Shown here piece after piece: positions 50,548 to 60,758 of a stretch of DNA of 64,000 nt. The first letter of the stretch is position 1. Each line of letters starts with the position of its first letter. The translations under genes were made by a program, and so were the position numbers. Source of the stretch: Parafilimonas sp. (GTDB lineage Bacteria > Bacteroidota > Bacteroidia > Chitinophagales > Chitinophagaceae); contig JAFMEZ010000002.1 of the NCBI GenBank assembly GCA_017856455.1, positions 24,848 through 88,847 of the forward strand. The letters run 5' to 3'. The notes below the pieces were generated by a model. The model did not search any database. It had not been told where the DNA came from and saw only the letters and a program-made list of their open reading frames with translations.

Positions 50548-52698
50548 TTACCTAACGATCAGCGCAGGCATTTCCTTGTTCAACAAGTTCTTGTAAATGA
50601 ACATGTTGTTTTCATTGGTTGAATGTGAAGATTGATTTCCTCCCCAACCATGTCGACCGCCTGGATATACCATGAATTCAAAATGTTTTTTTGCATCCTG
50701 CAATTTTCTTATCAACTGCAAACTGTTTTGCATGTGCACATTATCATCCATTGTTCCGTGATAAATTCTCAGTAATCCTTTGTAGCTATCTACATATGTC
50801 ATGATAGATCCAGCTGCATAGCCTTGAGGATTTTCTTTTGGAGTGTCCATGAAGCGTTCAGTATAGTGACTATCATACAAATGCCAATCTGTAACACTGC
50901 CGCCTGCTAATCCATGTGTAAAATATCCAGCTCCTTTGGTTAAAGCAAGTGAAGTCATGTAACCTCCGTAACTGAATCCTGAGATACCCACTCTTGTGGA
51001 ATCTGCCCCTTTAGTGCGCAACCATTTTACGATGGTAATCCAGTCCTTCAATTCCCAGTTGCCTAAATTCCTATGCATGTAGTTAACCCCATTCTTTCCA
51101 AAATGTCCACTTGCACGATGATCCATCGCAACTTGGATCAGTCCTTCTTTTGCCCACCATTGATTTAAGGGACTGAACTGCCAGCCATCTCTTACGGTGC
51201 CTGCATTTGGTCCACCATAAATATTAATCATCACAGGGTATTTTTTTGATGGATCGTAATTCAGTGGCCATGTAATTCTTATTGGAAGTTGAAATTTTCC
51301 ATCCTCTGAAGGGATACGAATGATTTCAGTTTTAGCGAGTGAGTAATCATTGAACTCATTTCCTTTGCTATTCCCTAACTCCAATATAATTTTTCCTTTA
51401 TTGTTCACCATTACCAATTGATCAGGTGTTTGGGCATTTGAATACCTCGAGATAAAATATCCTCCTTTGGGTGAAAGGTTAATGTTATGTGTAAAGTCTC
51501 CAAAGCTCAACCTCAATTGATTCTGTCCATTTAAATCAACACGGTAGAAATTATTTTGCGTTGATTCATGTTGTCTGCTGGTGAAGTAAATAATATTTTT
51601 TACTGTGTCAATCCATTCAATAGATGTGCCCCAGTTATTTCCAGTTGTGATTTGATTTTTTAAACTGCCATCCATGTTATGCAAATACAATTGCTCCCAT
51701 CCATCTTTGTCACTCTTTATAATCAAACCTTTGTTCGATGGTAAAAAAGTAATTCTTGATCCCATGTCATCAAGATCAACCCATGTTTTTTGAACTTCTT
51801 TGTAAAATTCTTTTTTGGAACCATCCGTTGTATTTACTGAATAGATGATCAAACTGTCTTGTCCTCTATTCATCCATTGTACCAATAATTTTGATGCATC
51901 GGGAGTCCAATATGGCATTCCAAAGTATTGATCATTTTTCTCATCAAAATCAGCCCAAACCAATGAAGTGCCTATTGTATTTGTTATGCCAACCTTTACA
52001 GCAGGATTTGGATCTCCTGATTTTGGATAACGGGTGTTCTCAACATATCCATGCTGACCAGTTTCGCCAACGATTGGGAAGAGCGGTACGTTGGAGTCAT
52101 CCATGCGCATAAAACAAATGGATTTACTATCCGGACTCCACCAGTATGATTTGTATCTGCTTGGTCTTCCGAGTATTTCTTCAAAATAAACCCAACTGGC
52201 ATAACCATTCAAAATGAGATCATTACCATCTTTTGTGAGTCGGTATTCAGTTCCTGTCGAAAGTTCAATGGTATATAGATCATTCTTTCTTGTGAATGCA
52301 ACCCATTTTTTATCTGGGGATAAGGTAGGATTGATTTCAGGGTCAGATGATCTGGTCAATTGTTTTTCTTCCTTACCATTAACAAGCAAAAACAAATCAT
52401 TGTTTCTTGATTGAACAGTTATTGATTCTACCGATTCTTTTTTCAAAACATCTTTATTCGATGGAATCAATTTCCCCGTTTTGCCATTTACAACAAAATA
52501 ACTGATGGCGGTATCACCATTTTCTCTCCTGCTGATCAGTGCTTGTTCATCATCTAACCATCCTAATACTTGTGGAAGTGATTGAATTAAATTAGGAATT
52601 CTATCACCTCTTAACATTTGATTGTCGGTGAGATTTTTTTTCTGTGCAAATACAATGTTTGCAAATAGCAATGCAACAATGAAGAATTTTACTTTCAT
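50548..52698 (-). CDS. Dipeptidyl peptidase IV-like S9 family peptidase
   Basis: 'VGISGFSYGGYMTSLALTKG' (GxSxGG), 'GTMDDNVHMQNSLQLI', 'GGRHGWGG'. Confidence 0.94.
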   Translation of the reverse strand: MKVKFFIVALLFANIVFAQKKNLTDNQMLRGDRIPNLIQSLPQVLGWLDDEQALISRRENGDTAISYFVVNGKTGKLIPSNKDVLKKESVESITVQSRNNDLFLLVNGKEEKQLTRSSDPEINPTLSPDKKWVAFTRKNDLYTIELSTGTEYRLTKDGNDLILNGYASWVYFEEILGRPSRYKSYWWSPDSKSICFMRMDDSNVPLFPIVGETGQHGYVENTRYPKSGDPNPAVKVGITNTIGTSLVWADFDEKNDQYFGMPYWTPDASKLLVQWMNRGQDSLIIYSVNTTDGSKKEFYKEVQKTWVDLDDMGSRITFLPSNKGLIIKSDKDGWEQLYLHNMDGSLKNQITTGNNWGTSIEWIDTVKNIIYFTSRQHESTQNNFYRVDLNGQNQLRLSFGDFTHNINLSPKGGYFISRYSNAQTPDQLVMVNNKGKIILELGNSKGNEFNDYSLAKTEIIRIPSEDGKFQLPIRITWPLNYDPSKKYPVMINIYGGPNAGTVRDGWQFSPLNQWWAKEGLIQVAMDHRASGHFGKNGVNYMHRNLGNWELKDWITIVKWLRTKGADSTRVGISGFSYGGYMTSLALTKGAGYFTHGLAGGSVTDWHLYDSHYTERFMDTPKENPQGYAAGSIMTYVDSYKGLLRIYHGTMDDNVHMQNSLQLIRKLQDAKKHFEFMVYPGGRHGWGGNQSSHSTNENNMFIYKNLLNKEMPALIVR

Positions 52699-52712
52699 AT
52701 GGATGTTTTAAA

Positions 52713-54176
52713 TCAATCTCTGTAATTCAAGGCAGGTTTTCTGGTTCCTAGTAATGCTTCGTATTTGTAATTACCTTTTTGTTTTACAAATTCATCTTTG
52801 GCTTGTTGGATGAGTGCTGGCTTAGAAAAAAGATCTATAGCAGTCATTGCCATTGTCTTTGCAGCTACATTCATTCCTTTCGTGCCAATCTCAGTACCGC
52901 CACATGCAACAGCTTGCCAGCTATGTGCAGGAGTGCCTGGTGCCCAAGTTGCAGCTCTTAAACCAACAGTTGGAACAGCATAGCTTACATCACCAACATC
53001 AGTTGATCCCCCACCTGCATCTGATTCAATTTTCAATGGTTTGATTTTTTCTGCTTCTTCAACTGAAGGATACTTGAAAGTAAAACTGCTTTGAATTTTT
53101 TCAGCAAATGCTTTTTCTTCAGCTGTATATTTTATTCCCCCAACATTTTCTAGGTTTTTTTGCATCACTTCAGCTAGTGATCTGTTCAACAGCAAATCGT
53201 GTGTTCCGCCAATGATTTCATAATCCATTTTTGTTTCAGTTCCCAATGCTGCTGCTTGGGCTGCATTGACAACTCTGTTAAAAATCTGTTTTACCTGTTC
53301 ACGTTTTGGATGACGTACATAATAATATACCTCTGCAAAATCTGGAACAACATTTGGTGCTTTTCCGCCATTGGTAATCACGTAGTGAATTCTTGTTTCC
53401 TGTGGGATATGTTCTCTCATCAGATTCACCATGTAGTTCATCGATTCAACAGCATCCAATGATGAACGTCCATTTTCCGGTGATCCAGCAGCATGTGCAG
53501 AGAGTCCGTAGAACCTGAATTTCGCAGAACTATTGGCCAATGCGCTTGTCATGGTAACACCATTTTCATTTCCAGGATGCCAGTGAATGACTGCATCGAC
53601 ATTATTAAACAAGCCAGCGCGTACCATGTATACTTTTCCTGAGCCGCCTTCTTCAGCGGGACAGCCATATACTTTGATGGTGCCAGTTAGTTTTTTTTGT
53701 TCTATTAATTTTTTGATTTCTATACCAGCAGCAACCGAAGCAGTTCCAAACAAATGATGCCCGCATCCATGTCCACCTGGTTTCCCTGCAATTCCTTTTT
53801 TCTCTGGCACTGCTTCCTGGGCCAAGCCAGGTAATGCATCAAATTCAGCCAGGATGCCGATTACGGGCTGACCAGATCCGTAAGTTGCAACAAATGCAGT
53901 GGGTATTTCTGCAACGCCAGACTCCACTGTGAAACCTTCTTTTTTCAACGTTTCTTGCAATAACGCGGAACTTTTTACTTCCTTGTATCCCAACTCCGCA
54001 TGCCCCCATATCTGAAGAGCGATATTCTTATACTGTTCATAGCTGTTTTGCAGGTTTTGGACTGCAATTGTTTTTAAACCTTCCTCAGGAGCGGGAACAA
54101 CTTTTTTCTTTTGTGCAATTGCTGAAAAAGAGAGCAGCATCATACATACTGCGGTAATTATACTCGTTGGTTTCAT
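52713..54176 (-). CDS. Secreted M20-type amidohydrolase (AbgB-like)
   Basis: Signal peptide; 'WGHAELGYKEVKSSALLQETLKKEGF', 'GILAEFDALPG', 'GGHGCGHHLFGTASVAAG', 'AEEGGSGKVYMVRAG'. Confidence 0.92.
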   Translation of the reverse strand: MKPTSIITAVCMMLLSFSAIAQKKKVVPAPEEGLKTIAVQNLQNSYEQYKNIALQIWGHAELGYKEVKSSALLQETLKKEGFTVESGVAEIPTAFVATYGSGQPVIGILAEFDALPGLAQEAVPEKKGIAGKPGGHGCGHHLFGTASVAAGIEIKKLIEQKKLTGTIKVYGCPAEEGGSGKVYMVRAGLFNNVDAVIHWHPGNENGVTMTSALANSSAKFRFYGLSAHAAGSPENGRSSLDAVESMNYMVNLMREHIPQETRIHYVITNGGKAPNVVPDFAEVYYYVRHPKREQVKQIFNRVVNAAQAAALGTETKMDYEIIGGTHDLLLNRSLAEVMQKNLENVGGIKYTAEEKAFAEKIQSSFTFKYPSVEEAEKIKPLKIESDAGGGSTDVGDVSYAVPTVGLRAATWAPGTPAHSWQAVACGGTEIGTKGMNVAAKTMAMTAIDLFSKPALIQQAKDEFVKQKGNYKYEALLGTRKPALNYRD

Positions 54177-54273
54177 GCGAAGAATTTTAGGTACACAATT
54201 TAACGGCTAATCCTTACATTTATACATCGACAATTGAATTTTTATCGTCCAGCCTTCATTTAAAACCAATTAT

Positions 54274-56619
54274 ATGGCTCGTTTTTTCTATTCCTTGTTT
54301 TTACTCTTCTGTTTTTCAGCAACATTGGCACAAACTAGAGACACTCAGGGTGCTTTGAGACAGAATGCTTTTAGTATGCACAATATCCTTAGGTCGTCTT
54401 CTCCATATAAAAATTTACAGTGGAGAAATGTTAGTCCAGATATTATTAGCGGCAGATGCACAGAGGTTTTAGGTGTTCCCGGCAATCGCAATATTATATA
54501 TGCTTCTTTTGCTTCAGGGGGATTATGGAAAACTTCCAACGCAGGAGAATCTTGGGATCCTTTGTCTGATCAGATTGGAACATTATCTATTGGTTCATTT
54601 GATGTTGCTCCATCCAATCCCAATATCATTTATGTAGGAACCGGTGAAGCAAATATTTTCAGGGCATCTCTTCCTGGAATGGGAGCGTACAAATCAACTG
54701 ATGGTGGAAAGACTTGGAAACATATTGGTCTTACCAATACGGGCACTATTGCACGCGTTCGCATCCACCCAACCAATCCTGATATTGTTTATGTAGCTGC
54801 TGGAGGAAATGAGTGGAGTTATAATAATGATAGGGGTTTATTTAAAACCACCGATGGTGGAAAAACCTGGAAGAAAATTTTAGGCAATGATGAAAAGACT
54901 GGTGTGATCGATGTTGCAATTGATCCGTCTAATCCAGATAATATACTGGTGTCTACATGGAACCGTATTCGCAGAAGATGGAGTGATCCAGTACCTGAAG
55001 ATGGTGATTATATTTATAAAACAACTGATGGTGGTAATTCCTGGAAGAAAGTAACACAAGGATTGCCTGAAACAAAATTCACTGGAAGAATTGGTTTGAG
55101 TATTTCAAAAAGCAATCCAAATATTGTATACGCTTATGTTGACAATCATACACCAAAGCGCGATCCAAAACCAGGTGAATTGGATCCATATGGAAGACCG
55201 ATTCAAGTGATTCCTTATGGTGTTCAAGTTTATCGCAGTGAGGATAAGGGAGAATCTTGGAAAAAAGTAAGTACAGAAGATGAAAAGCTGGAAAGATTTG
55301 CAGGCACTTATGGTTGGGTATTCGGACAAATTCGTGTGGATCCGAATAATCCTGATGTTGTTTATATCATGGGTGTTCCTATTGCAAAATCTTTGGATGG
55401 AGGAAAAACATTCAATCCTATTCGTCCAAATCAAAAAACCAGTGATCCATTACATAGTGATCATCATGCATTGTGGATTGATCCTACCAATAGCAATTAT
55501 GTAGTGAATGGGAATGATGGTGGTGTGGTGTTGAGTTATGATGGAGGAACAACCTGGAAAAATTTCTTTACAAAAATTCCGACAACACAATTCTACAATG
55601 TTACATATGACATGTCAACGCCATTTAATATTCTTGGATCAGTTCAAGATGAAGGAAGTTTCATGGCAAGCAGCAAAAATACATTCGGTAAAAAGCCTGA
55701 AGGAATCAAACCTTGGCAGGATGCACCTGGCGGGGAAGGAACCATCATTGCGGTTGATCCAAAGGATCCAAATATTGTTTATGCAAGTACTTTTTATGGT
55801 AGGCTGCAAAGAAGTGATTTAAGAATGCCTAGGGTTCCATGGGGCAAAAAAGAAAATCCAGATTCTATTCGATCAAAAGATATTTTTCCCACCAAAGCAG
55901 ACAATGAAGAAGTTCATCGTGGTGAATGGCTTGCTTTTACCATGCTTTCTCCGCATGACAATAAAACCATTTATCATGGATTCCAATATTTATTTGAATC
56001 AAAAGATGGTGGTAATACTTGGAAGAGAATCAGTGAGGACCTTACATACAATGATAAATCAAGAATGGGAAGAACACCATATGCCATCAATCATCAAGCG
56101 ATTACTGCTATCGATGAGTCACCTCTTCAAAAAGGACTCCTTTATGTGGGTACTGACGATGGTAGGGTTTGGGTTAGACAAAATGAATCGGAATCATTCA
56201 AGTTGATCATGAAAAATATTCCGCAAAATGCACACGTATCTAGATTGGTTGCATCAAAGTATAATAAAAACAGAGTATATCTGACTTTGAGCAATAGGAG
56301 AGAGGATGACGACAGGCCATATGTGTATGTTTCAAATGATAATGGAACAACTTGGAAGAGTATTGCTGGAAATCTTCCTGCATCACCTGTAAATGTTATT
56401 CGTGAAGATTTACAAAATCCATCAGTTTTGTACTGTGGAACAGATATGGGTATTTACGTAAGTACCAATGGTGGAACAACATGGAAATCATTACAGTCAA
56501 ATCTTCCATCAACTGTTTCAGTACAAGATCTCTTCATTCATCCACGAGATAAGCAACTTGTTATTGCAACATACGGAAGAGGTGTTTTTGTGATGGAAGA
56601 TATCAGTACAATCAAGTAA
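54274..56619 (+). CDS. Secreted BNR/VPS10 (sortilin-like) beta-propeller protein, paralogue of 7694-10837
   Basis: BNR repeats KTSNAGESWDPL, KSTDGGKTWKHI, KTTDGGKTWKKI; near-identical propeller architecture to the other copy. Confidence 0.9.
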   Translation: MARFFYSLFLLFCFSATLAQTRDTQGALRQNAFSMHNILRSSSPYKNLQWRNVSPDIISGRCTEVLGVPGNRNIIYASFASGGLWKTSNAGESWDPLSDQIGTLSIGSFDVAPSNPNIIYVGTGEANIFRASLPGMGAYKSTDGGKTWKHIGLTNTGTIARVRIHPTNPDIVYVAAGGNEWSYNNDRGLFKTTDGGKTWKKILGNDEKTGVIDVAIDPSNPDNILVSTWNRIRRRWSDPVPEDGDYIYKTTDGGNSWKKVTQGLPETKFTGRIGLSISKSNPNIVYAYVDNHTPKRDPKPGELDPYGRPIQVIPYGVQVYRSEDKGESWKKVSTEDEKLERFAGTYGWVFGQIRVDPNNPDVVYIMGVPIAKSLDGGKTFNPIRPNQKTSDPLHSDHHALWIDPTNSNYVVNGNDGGVVLSYDGGTTWKNFFTKIPTTQFYNVTYDMSTPFNILGSVQDEGSFMASSKNTFGKKPEGIKPWQDAPGGEGTIIAVDPKDPNIVYASTFYGRLQRSDLRMPRVPWGKKENPDSIRSKDIFPTKADNEEVHRGEWLAFTMLSPHDNKTIYHGFQYLFESKDGGNTWKRISEDLTYNDKSRMGRTPYAINHQAITAIDESPLQKGLLYVGTDDGRVWVRQNESESFKLIMKNIPQNAHVSRLVASKYNKNRVYLTLSNRREDDDRPYVYVSNDNGTTWKSIAGNLPASPVNVIREDLQNPSVLYCGTDMGIYVSTNGGTTWKSLQSNLPSTVSVQDLFIHPRDKQLVIATYGRGVFVMEDISTIK

Positions 56620-56620
56620 T

Positions 56621-57442
56621 ATGTATTATCAAGGTAAAACTATATTCATTACTGGTGCTACCCGAGGAATTGGGAAAGCAATTGCTCTAAAGCTTGCAAA
56701 AGAAGGAGCGAATATTATTATTGCAGCAAAATCTGTTGAGGAAAATCCTAAGTTGGGAGGAACAATATATTCTGCAGCAGAAGAAATTGAAAAAGCAGGA
56801 GGTAAAGCTTTGGCAGTGCAATGTGATATTCGCTTTGAAGAGCAAATCATAGCAGCCGTTGAAAAAGGCGTAGAGCAATTTGGCGGCATTGATATTCTAG
56901 TCAACAATGCATCTGCTATTTCACTTACCAATACAGAACAAACCGATGCAAAGAAGTTTGACTTGATGCATGATATCAATGTTAGAGGGACTTTCTTGGT
57001 ATCAAAGCATTGTATACCTTATTTAAAGAAAGGTAAAAATCCGCATATCCTTTTCTTATCTCCTCCACTCAATATGAATCCAAAGTGGTTCGGAAATCAT
57101 GTCGCTTATACCATTAGTAAATACAATATGAGTATGATCATGATGGGGCTTTCAGAGGAGTTGAAGAAATACCAAATTGCTTCTAATGCTTTGTGGCCTA
57201 AGACTACTATTGCTACTGCTGCTGTGCAAAATTTATTAGGCGGACAAGCTTTGATGAATATGAGCAGGACAGCTGATATTATTGCTGATGCTGCCTATTT
57301 CATTTTTCAAAAACATTCTTCTCAGTGTACGGGAAATTTCTTTATTGATGAAAATGTTTTGGCGGCAGAGGGCATTACTGATTTATCGCATTACGCTGTT
57401 ATACCTGGTGCTACTTTGTACAACGATTTGTTTACTGATTGA
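56621..57442 (+). CDS. SDR family NAD(P)-dependent oxidoreductase (HSDL2-like)
   Basis: 'KTIFITGATRGIGKAIALKLAKEGANIIIAAKSVEENPKLGGTIYSAAEEIEKAGGKALAVQCDIR'. Confidence 0.92.
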   Translation: MYYQGKTIFITGATRGIGKAIALKLAKEGANIIIAAKSVEENPKLGGTIYSAAEEIEKAGGKALAVQCDIRFEEQIIAAVEKGVEQFGGIDILVNNASAISLTNTEQTDAKKFDLMHDINVRGTFLVSKHCIPYLKKGKNPHILFLSPPLNMNPKWFGNHVAYTISKYNMSMIMMGLSEELKKYQIASNALWPKTTIATAAVQNLLGGQALMNMSRTADIIADAAYFIFQKHSSQCTGNFFIDENVLAAEGITDLSHYAVIPGATLYNDLFTD

Positions 57443-57968
57443 CCCTGATTTCACTATTGGTAATTTTATAGATCTCAAATGTTTTGAAATCCTGAGGTGC
57501 TGATAGTCCCTCGCCATACATAATCATATCAGGTGTATGTATACGCACAAACTTGTCTGTGAAAAATTTTCCAAGATTTTGATCCCATGTCAGCTCCTGG
57601 CAAAACAATGTGTCGCCTTTGATATTGTATACTTTAACACTATCCTTTAGGTATACTACATTTTTATTTTCATAATAATGTGCTTGCATTGCATCCATTT
57701 TGCTTTCTATGTTTTTTAAAGAGTCATAGAAGTCAACATGCAATGTTTTTGGCAATACGATGCGCGTGGATGAATCCTGGTATCTTAGAAAGACAGGAGC
57801 AATAAGTCTTGCTTTCATTTTTCCCGACTGACTGATGTAGCTTTCAATAGAATCTGCCTGATCTACACCTAGTTTTTTTTGGAAGAATGCATTTACTTTT
57901 TGTTCATCATTTTCGCAGGCCAGCACCAAAGTGGATGACAGCAAAAGCAAAATGATTTTGTTGATCAC
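57432..57968 (-). CDS. lptC: LPS export periplasmic protein LptC
   Basis: Lipobox LVLAC; 'SQSGKMKARLIAPVFLRYQDSSTRIVLPKTLHVDFYDSLKNIESKMDAMQAHYYENKNVVYLKDSVKVYNIKGDTLFCQELTWDQ'. Confidence 0.88.
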   Translation of the reverse strand: MINKIILLLLSSTLVLACENDEQKVNAFFQKKLGVDQADSIESYISQSGKMKARLIAPVFLRYQDSSTRIVLPKTLHVDFYDSLKNIESKMDAMQAHYYENKNVVYLKDSVKVYNIKGDTLFCQELTWDQNLGKFFTDKFVRIHTPDMIMYGEGLSAPQDFKTFEIYKITNSEIRVNQ

Positions 57969-57978
57969 GTTGTGAAGT

Positions 57979-59274
57979 TTATTGATACTTTGGCTTGTTG
58001 AACCAGATATCGCTCAAATTGAGACCAAGAGAAAGCCTGAAAATATTTTCTTTGATTTCATTTGAGTTATTGCCTCTGAAGCAAAGCTCAAATGCAGTAT
58101 TGATCACAGTGTACTGGTTTGTGTATACATTCCTTCTCACAGGAAGTCCAGTTCCAAAACTGAAAGTTTGCTGATTAATGGTATTGTTGTATTTCAGGTT
58201 ATCAGGACCAAAAGAGAAGCCGAATCTATAAGCAACTCTTGACCAATACTTTTCACTCTTATAATTAGGAATGAACTGTCCGCCGATTCTTGCAGTCCAG
58301 GAATTCACCATTTTGTCATTGCTTCCAAAATACCTGTAATCATCCCATTTGGCTGAATTGAATTCAGCTCCAATCATCCATGCATTTTCATGATCAATCA
58401 TAAATCCTGCACCCCAAGATGAAGGATAGATGATGGTACCCTCTTCGTCAACTCCACGGTATACGCTATCAATGGCTTGAATGCCATTTGTTGCAGAGAA
58501 GTTGATCGTTTCTCTCGACAAGGTTTTTGTTGCATTCATTTTGGTTTTGAAATTCGAGAATGCACCAAGTTTAACGGATGTTGTTTTGCTGACATTGAAT
58601 TTGTATTGTATGCCAGCATTGTAGAACATTCCACCGAATCGAGTAGTATCAGTTGAATTAGAAGATTTGTAAGTAATGGAGTCATTGATAAATGAAACCC
58701 TTGAGTTGTATTCTTTGTTGCCGAACATGTAACCAACATTGAATCCAACGGTTAAATTCTTTGTACCAAATCCCATTCCTGTAAATGCCTGATAGGTTCC
58801 TCCATTTCCTACATAGCCATATCGTATGCTGTCGATGGCTGTCCTCGTTCTGATGGTGATATCGTAGTTGATGCGGCTGATGGGTCTTAATCCGATATTC
58901 ATTCCCCAATTATTCTTTTTTGAAAGTGGTAGCCCTAGCTGGAAGTAAGATGGAATGAGATATGAAGAAGTGAAGCTTTTAGGGGGATTTAAGGTGATCA
59001 ACTTTCTGGAACTGTAATCGATTCCAATATCGTATGTAGTGATCTTCAGGTTTGCGTAAGATGCCGGATTTGTAAAATTTACGGATTGAAAATTATAGTA
59101 AGCTGCTGTTAATCCACCCATTGCCCGATTGAGGTTGTTTTGAGCTGGGATTAAATTTCCCAATCCATATCTTGAATAGGGTGAATTTTCCTGTGCCTCT
59201 GTATTGGGAATTAGAAAAATGAATAAAACAAAAAACGCTGAAAAACAATTAGTTATTGGTCTCACTGATCGCAT
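57979..59274 (-). CDS. Putative outer membrane beta-barrel protein between coaX and lptC
   Basis: Signal peptide then 'NSPYSRYGLGNLIPAQNNLNRAMGGLTAAYYNFQSVNFTNPASYANLK', aromatic-rich beta-strand pattern. Confidence 0.8.
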   Translation of the reverse strand: MRSVRPITNCFSAFFVLFIFLIPNTEAQENSPYSRYGLGNLIPAQNNLNRAMGGLTAAYYNFQSVNFTNPASYANLKITTYDIGIDYSSRKLITLNPPKSFTSSYLIPSYFQLGLPLSKKNNWGMNIGLRPISRINYDITIRTRTAIDSIRYGYVGNGGTYQAFTGMGFGTKNLTVGFNVGYMFGNKEYNSRVSFINDSITYKSSNSTDTTRFGGMFYNAGIQYKFNVSKTTSVKLGAFSNFKTKMNATKTLSRETINFSATNGIQAIDSVYRGVDEEGTIIYPSSWGAGFMIDHENAWMIGAEFNSAKWDDYRYFGSNDKMVNSWTARIGGQFIPNYKSEKYWSRVAYRFGFSFGPDNLKYNNTINQQTFSFGTGLPVRRNVYTNQYTVINTAFELCFRGNNSNEIKENIFRLSLGLNLSDIWFNKPKYQ

Positions 59275-59971
59275 ACAATCCTTTAAATAATAAATCGGGG
59301 TCTGCAAATATCTTGTTTTTTAGAAGCCTTTCAAAATAGGTACAATCCCCCCCGGTTAAAACCACGTTAAAGTTCCCATATTTCTCGCTATATGCAGCAA
59401 CAATTCCCTCAATTTCTTTTGCCATCCCCCAAATCACTCCGCTCAAGATATTTGTTTTTGTATCATATCCAATCAGTGGGAAGCTCCATTCTTTTTCTAC
59501 CAGGGGCAAAAGTGCTGTGTAGTCTTTTAATGATTTTAGCCTCATTTCCAATCCTGGTGAAATACTTCCACCAAGAAAAACGCCTGCACTATTGATAAAA
59601 TTATAAGTGATACAACTTCCAAGGCCGATCACCAGATTATTTTTCTTGGGATGAAAATGTACGACAGCTGCTGCTAATGCAAGCCTGTCGGCTCCCATTG
59701 TATCTGGTTTTCCAACTGCCAATGTGAAGTTTAGTTTTGATTGGTGGCCGAGCAGATGGAATGCTGTTGAAGCGGATAAAATTTCTTCTATTTTTTTATC
59801 ATGGTGAATAACCGATGATAAAATCGATTTTTCAGGCTTATAGATGTTGATCAGTTCCTGGATTTGCTCAATCAAGTCGTTGTTGAGGATAGAGGAGTTG
59901 ATCAACTGACCATCTTCAAATAATGCTGCTTTCATTCTTGTGTTGCCAAGATCAACACATAATGTTTTCAT
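59249..59971 (-). CDS. coaX: Type III pantothenate kinase
   Basis: 'MKTLCVDLGNTRMKAALFE', 'DTMGADRLALAAAVVHF', 'GSCITYNFINSAGVFLGGSISPGLEMRLKSLKDYTALLP', 'VVLTGGDC'. Confidence 0.94.
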   Translation of the reverse strand: MKTLCVDLGNTRMKAALFEDGQLINSSILNNDLIEQIQELINIYKPEKSILSSVIHHDKKIEEILSASTAFHLLGHQSKLNFTLAVGKPDTMGADRLALAAAVVHFHPKKNNLVIGLGSCITYNFINSAGVFLGGSISPGLEMRLKSLKDYTALLPLVEKEWSFPLIGYDTKTNILSGVIWGMAKEIEGIVAAYSEKYGNFNVVLTGGDCTYFERLLKNKIFADPDLLFKGLYAISETNN

Positions 59972-60053
59972 CCGCTTTTTTTGCAAAGGTGAGGTAAACT
60001 TATTGAATACCCCTTATAAATTCTGGGCTTATTGCAATAATTTTAGCATTGTG

Positions 60054-60758
60054 ATGGATGCGCAACTATTATTACAATCCCAGCAAGGCGATAAAAAAAG
60101 TATTGCAAGGGTAATCTCTTTGATTGAGAATGAAGCTCAGATTGACATTGTGCCATCTGATCGCCATGTTCCAGTTATCGGGATTACTGGTCCTCCTGGT
60201 GCTGGAAAAAGCACATTGACAGATGCCTTGATTGATGAGTACATTAAAGATGGAAAACGAGTTGCAGTTTTATGTGTGGATCCATCTTCAGTTCTTCATC
60301 AAGGAGCAATTTTAGGTGATCGCATTCGTATGAACAGATGGTTCAATCATGAAAAAGTGTTTATACGTTCACTTTCTAGTCGGGGTTCAATGGGAGGATT
60401 GCATCCTCAAATTGACAAGATTAAAATTTTTTTACAGTCCTGTCCTTTTGACCTGATCTTGATTGAAACGGTGGGAGTGGGACAGTCTGAGATTGAAATC
60501 ATCAAGCATGCCGACAAAACAATTTTGGTATTGGTACCAGAGGCAGGAGACGAAATTCAATTGATGAAATCGGGTATTGTTGAAGTGGCAGATTTATTTG
60601 TTGTAAACAAGTCTGATCGTCCGGGTTCAGATTTTTTTGTGGCACAGCTCAGCAATATGCTAAAATCAAAATCTTCATCAAAAAAAGTATGTGCTACTGT
60701 TGCAACAAAAGGTGATGGAGTTGTTGAATTGAAAAAACTGATTGACGATTTATTATGA
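60054..60758 (+). CDS. MeaB/ArgK-like G3E-family GTPase, short form
   Basis: 'VIGITGPPGAGKSTLTDALIDEY', 'VAVLCVDPSSVLHQGAILGDRIRM', 'ETVGVGQSEIEI', 'VNKSD'; start chosen at MDAQLLLQSQQ. Confidence 0.9.
   Translation: MDAQLLLQSQQGDKKSIARVISLIENEAQIDIVPSDRHVPVIGITGPPGAGKSTLTDALIDEYIKDGKRVAVLCVDPSSVLHQGAILGDRIRMNRWFNHEKVFIRSLSSRGSMGGLHPQIDKIKIFLQSCPFDLILIETVGVGQSEIEIIKHADKTILVLVPEAGDEIQLMKSGIVEVADLFVVNKSDRPGSDFFVAQLSNMLKSKSSSKKVCATVATKGDGVVELKKLIDDLL

Noticed and set aside
55105-55434. 109-aa minus-strand ORF inside the second BNR gene
   Set aside because: Shadow ORF with no family features.
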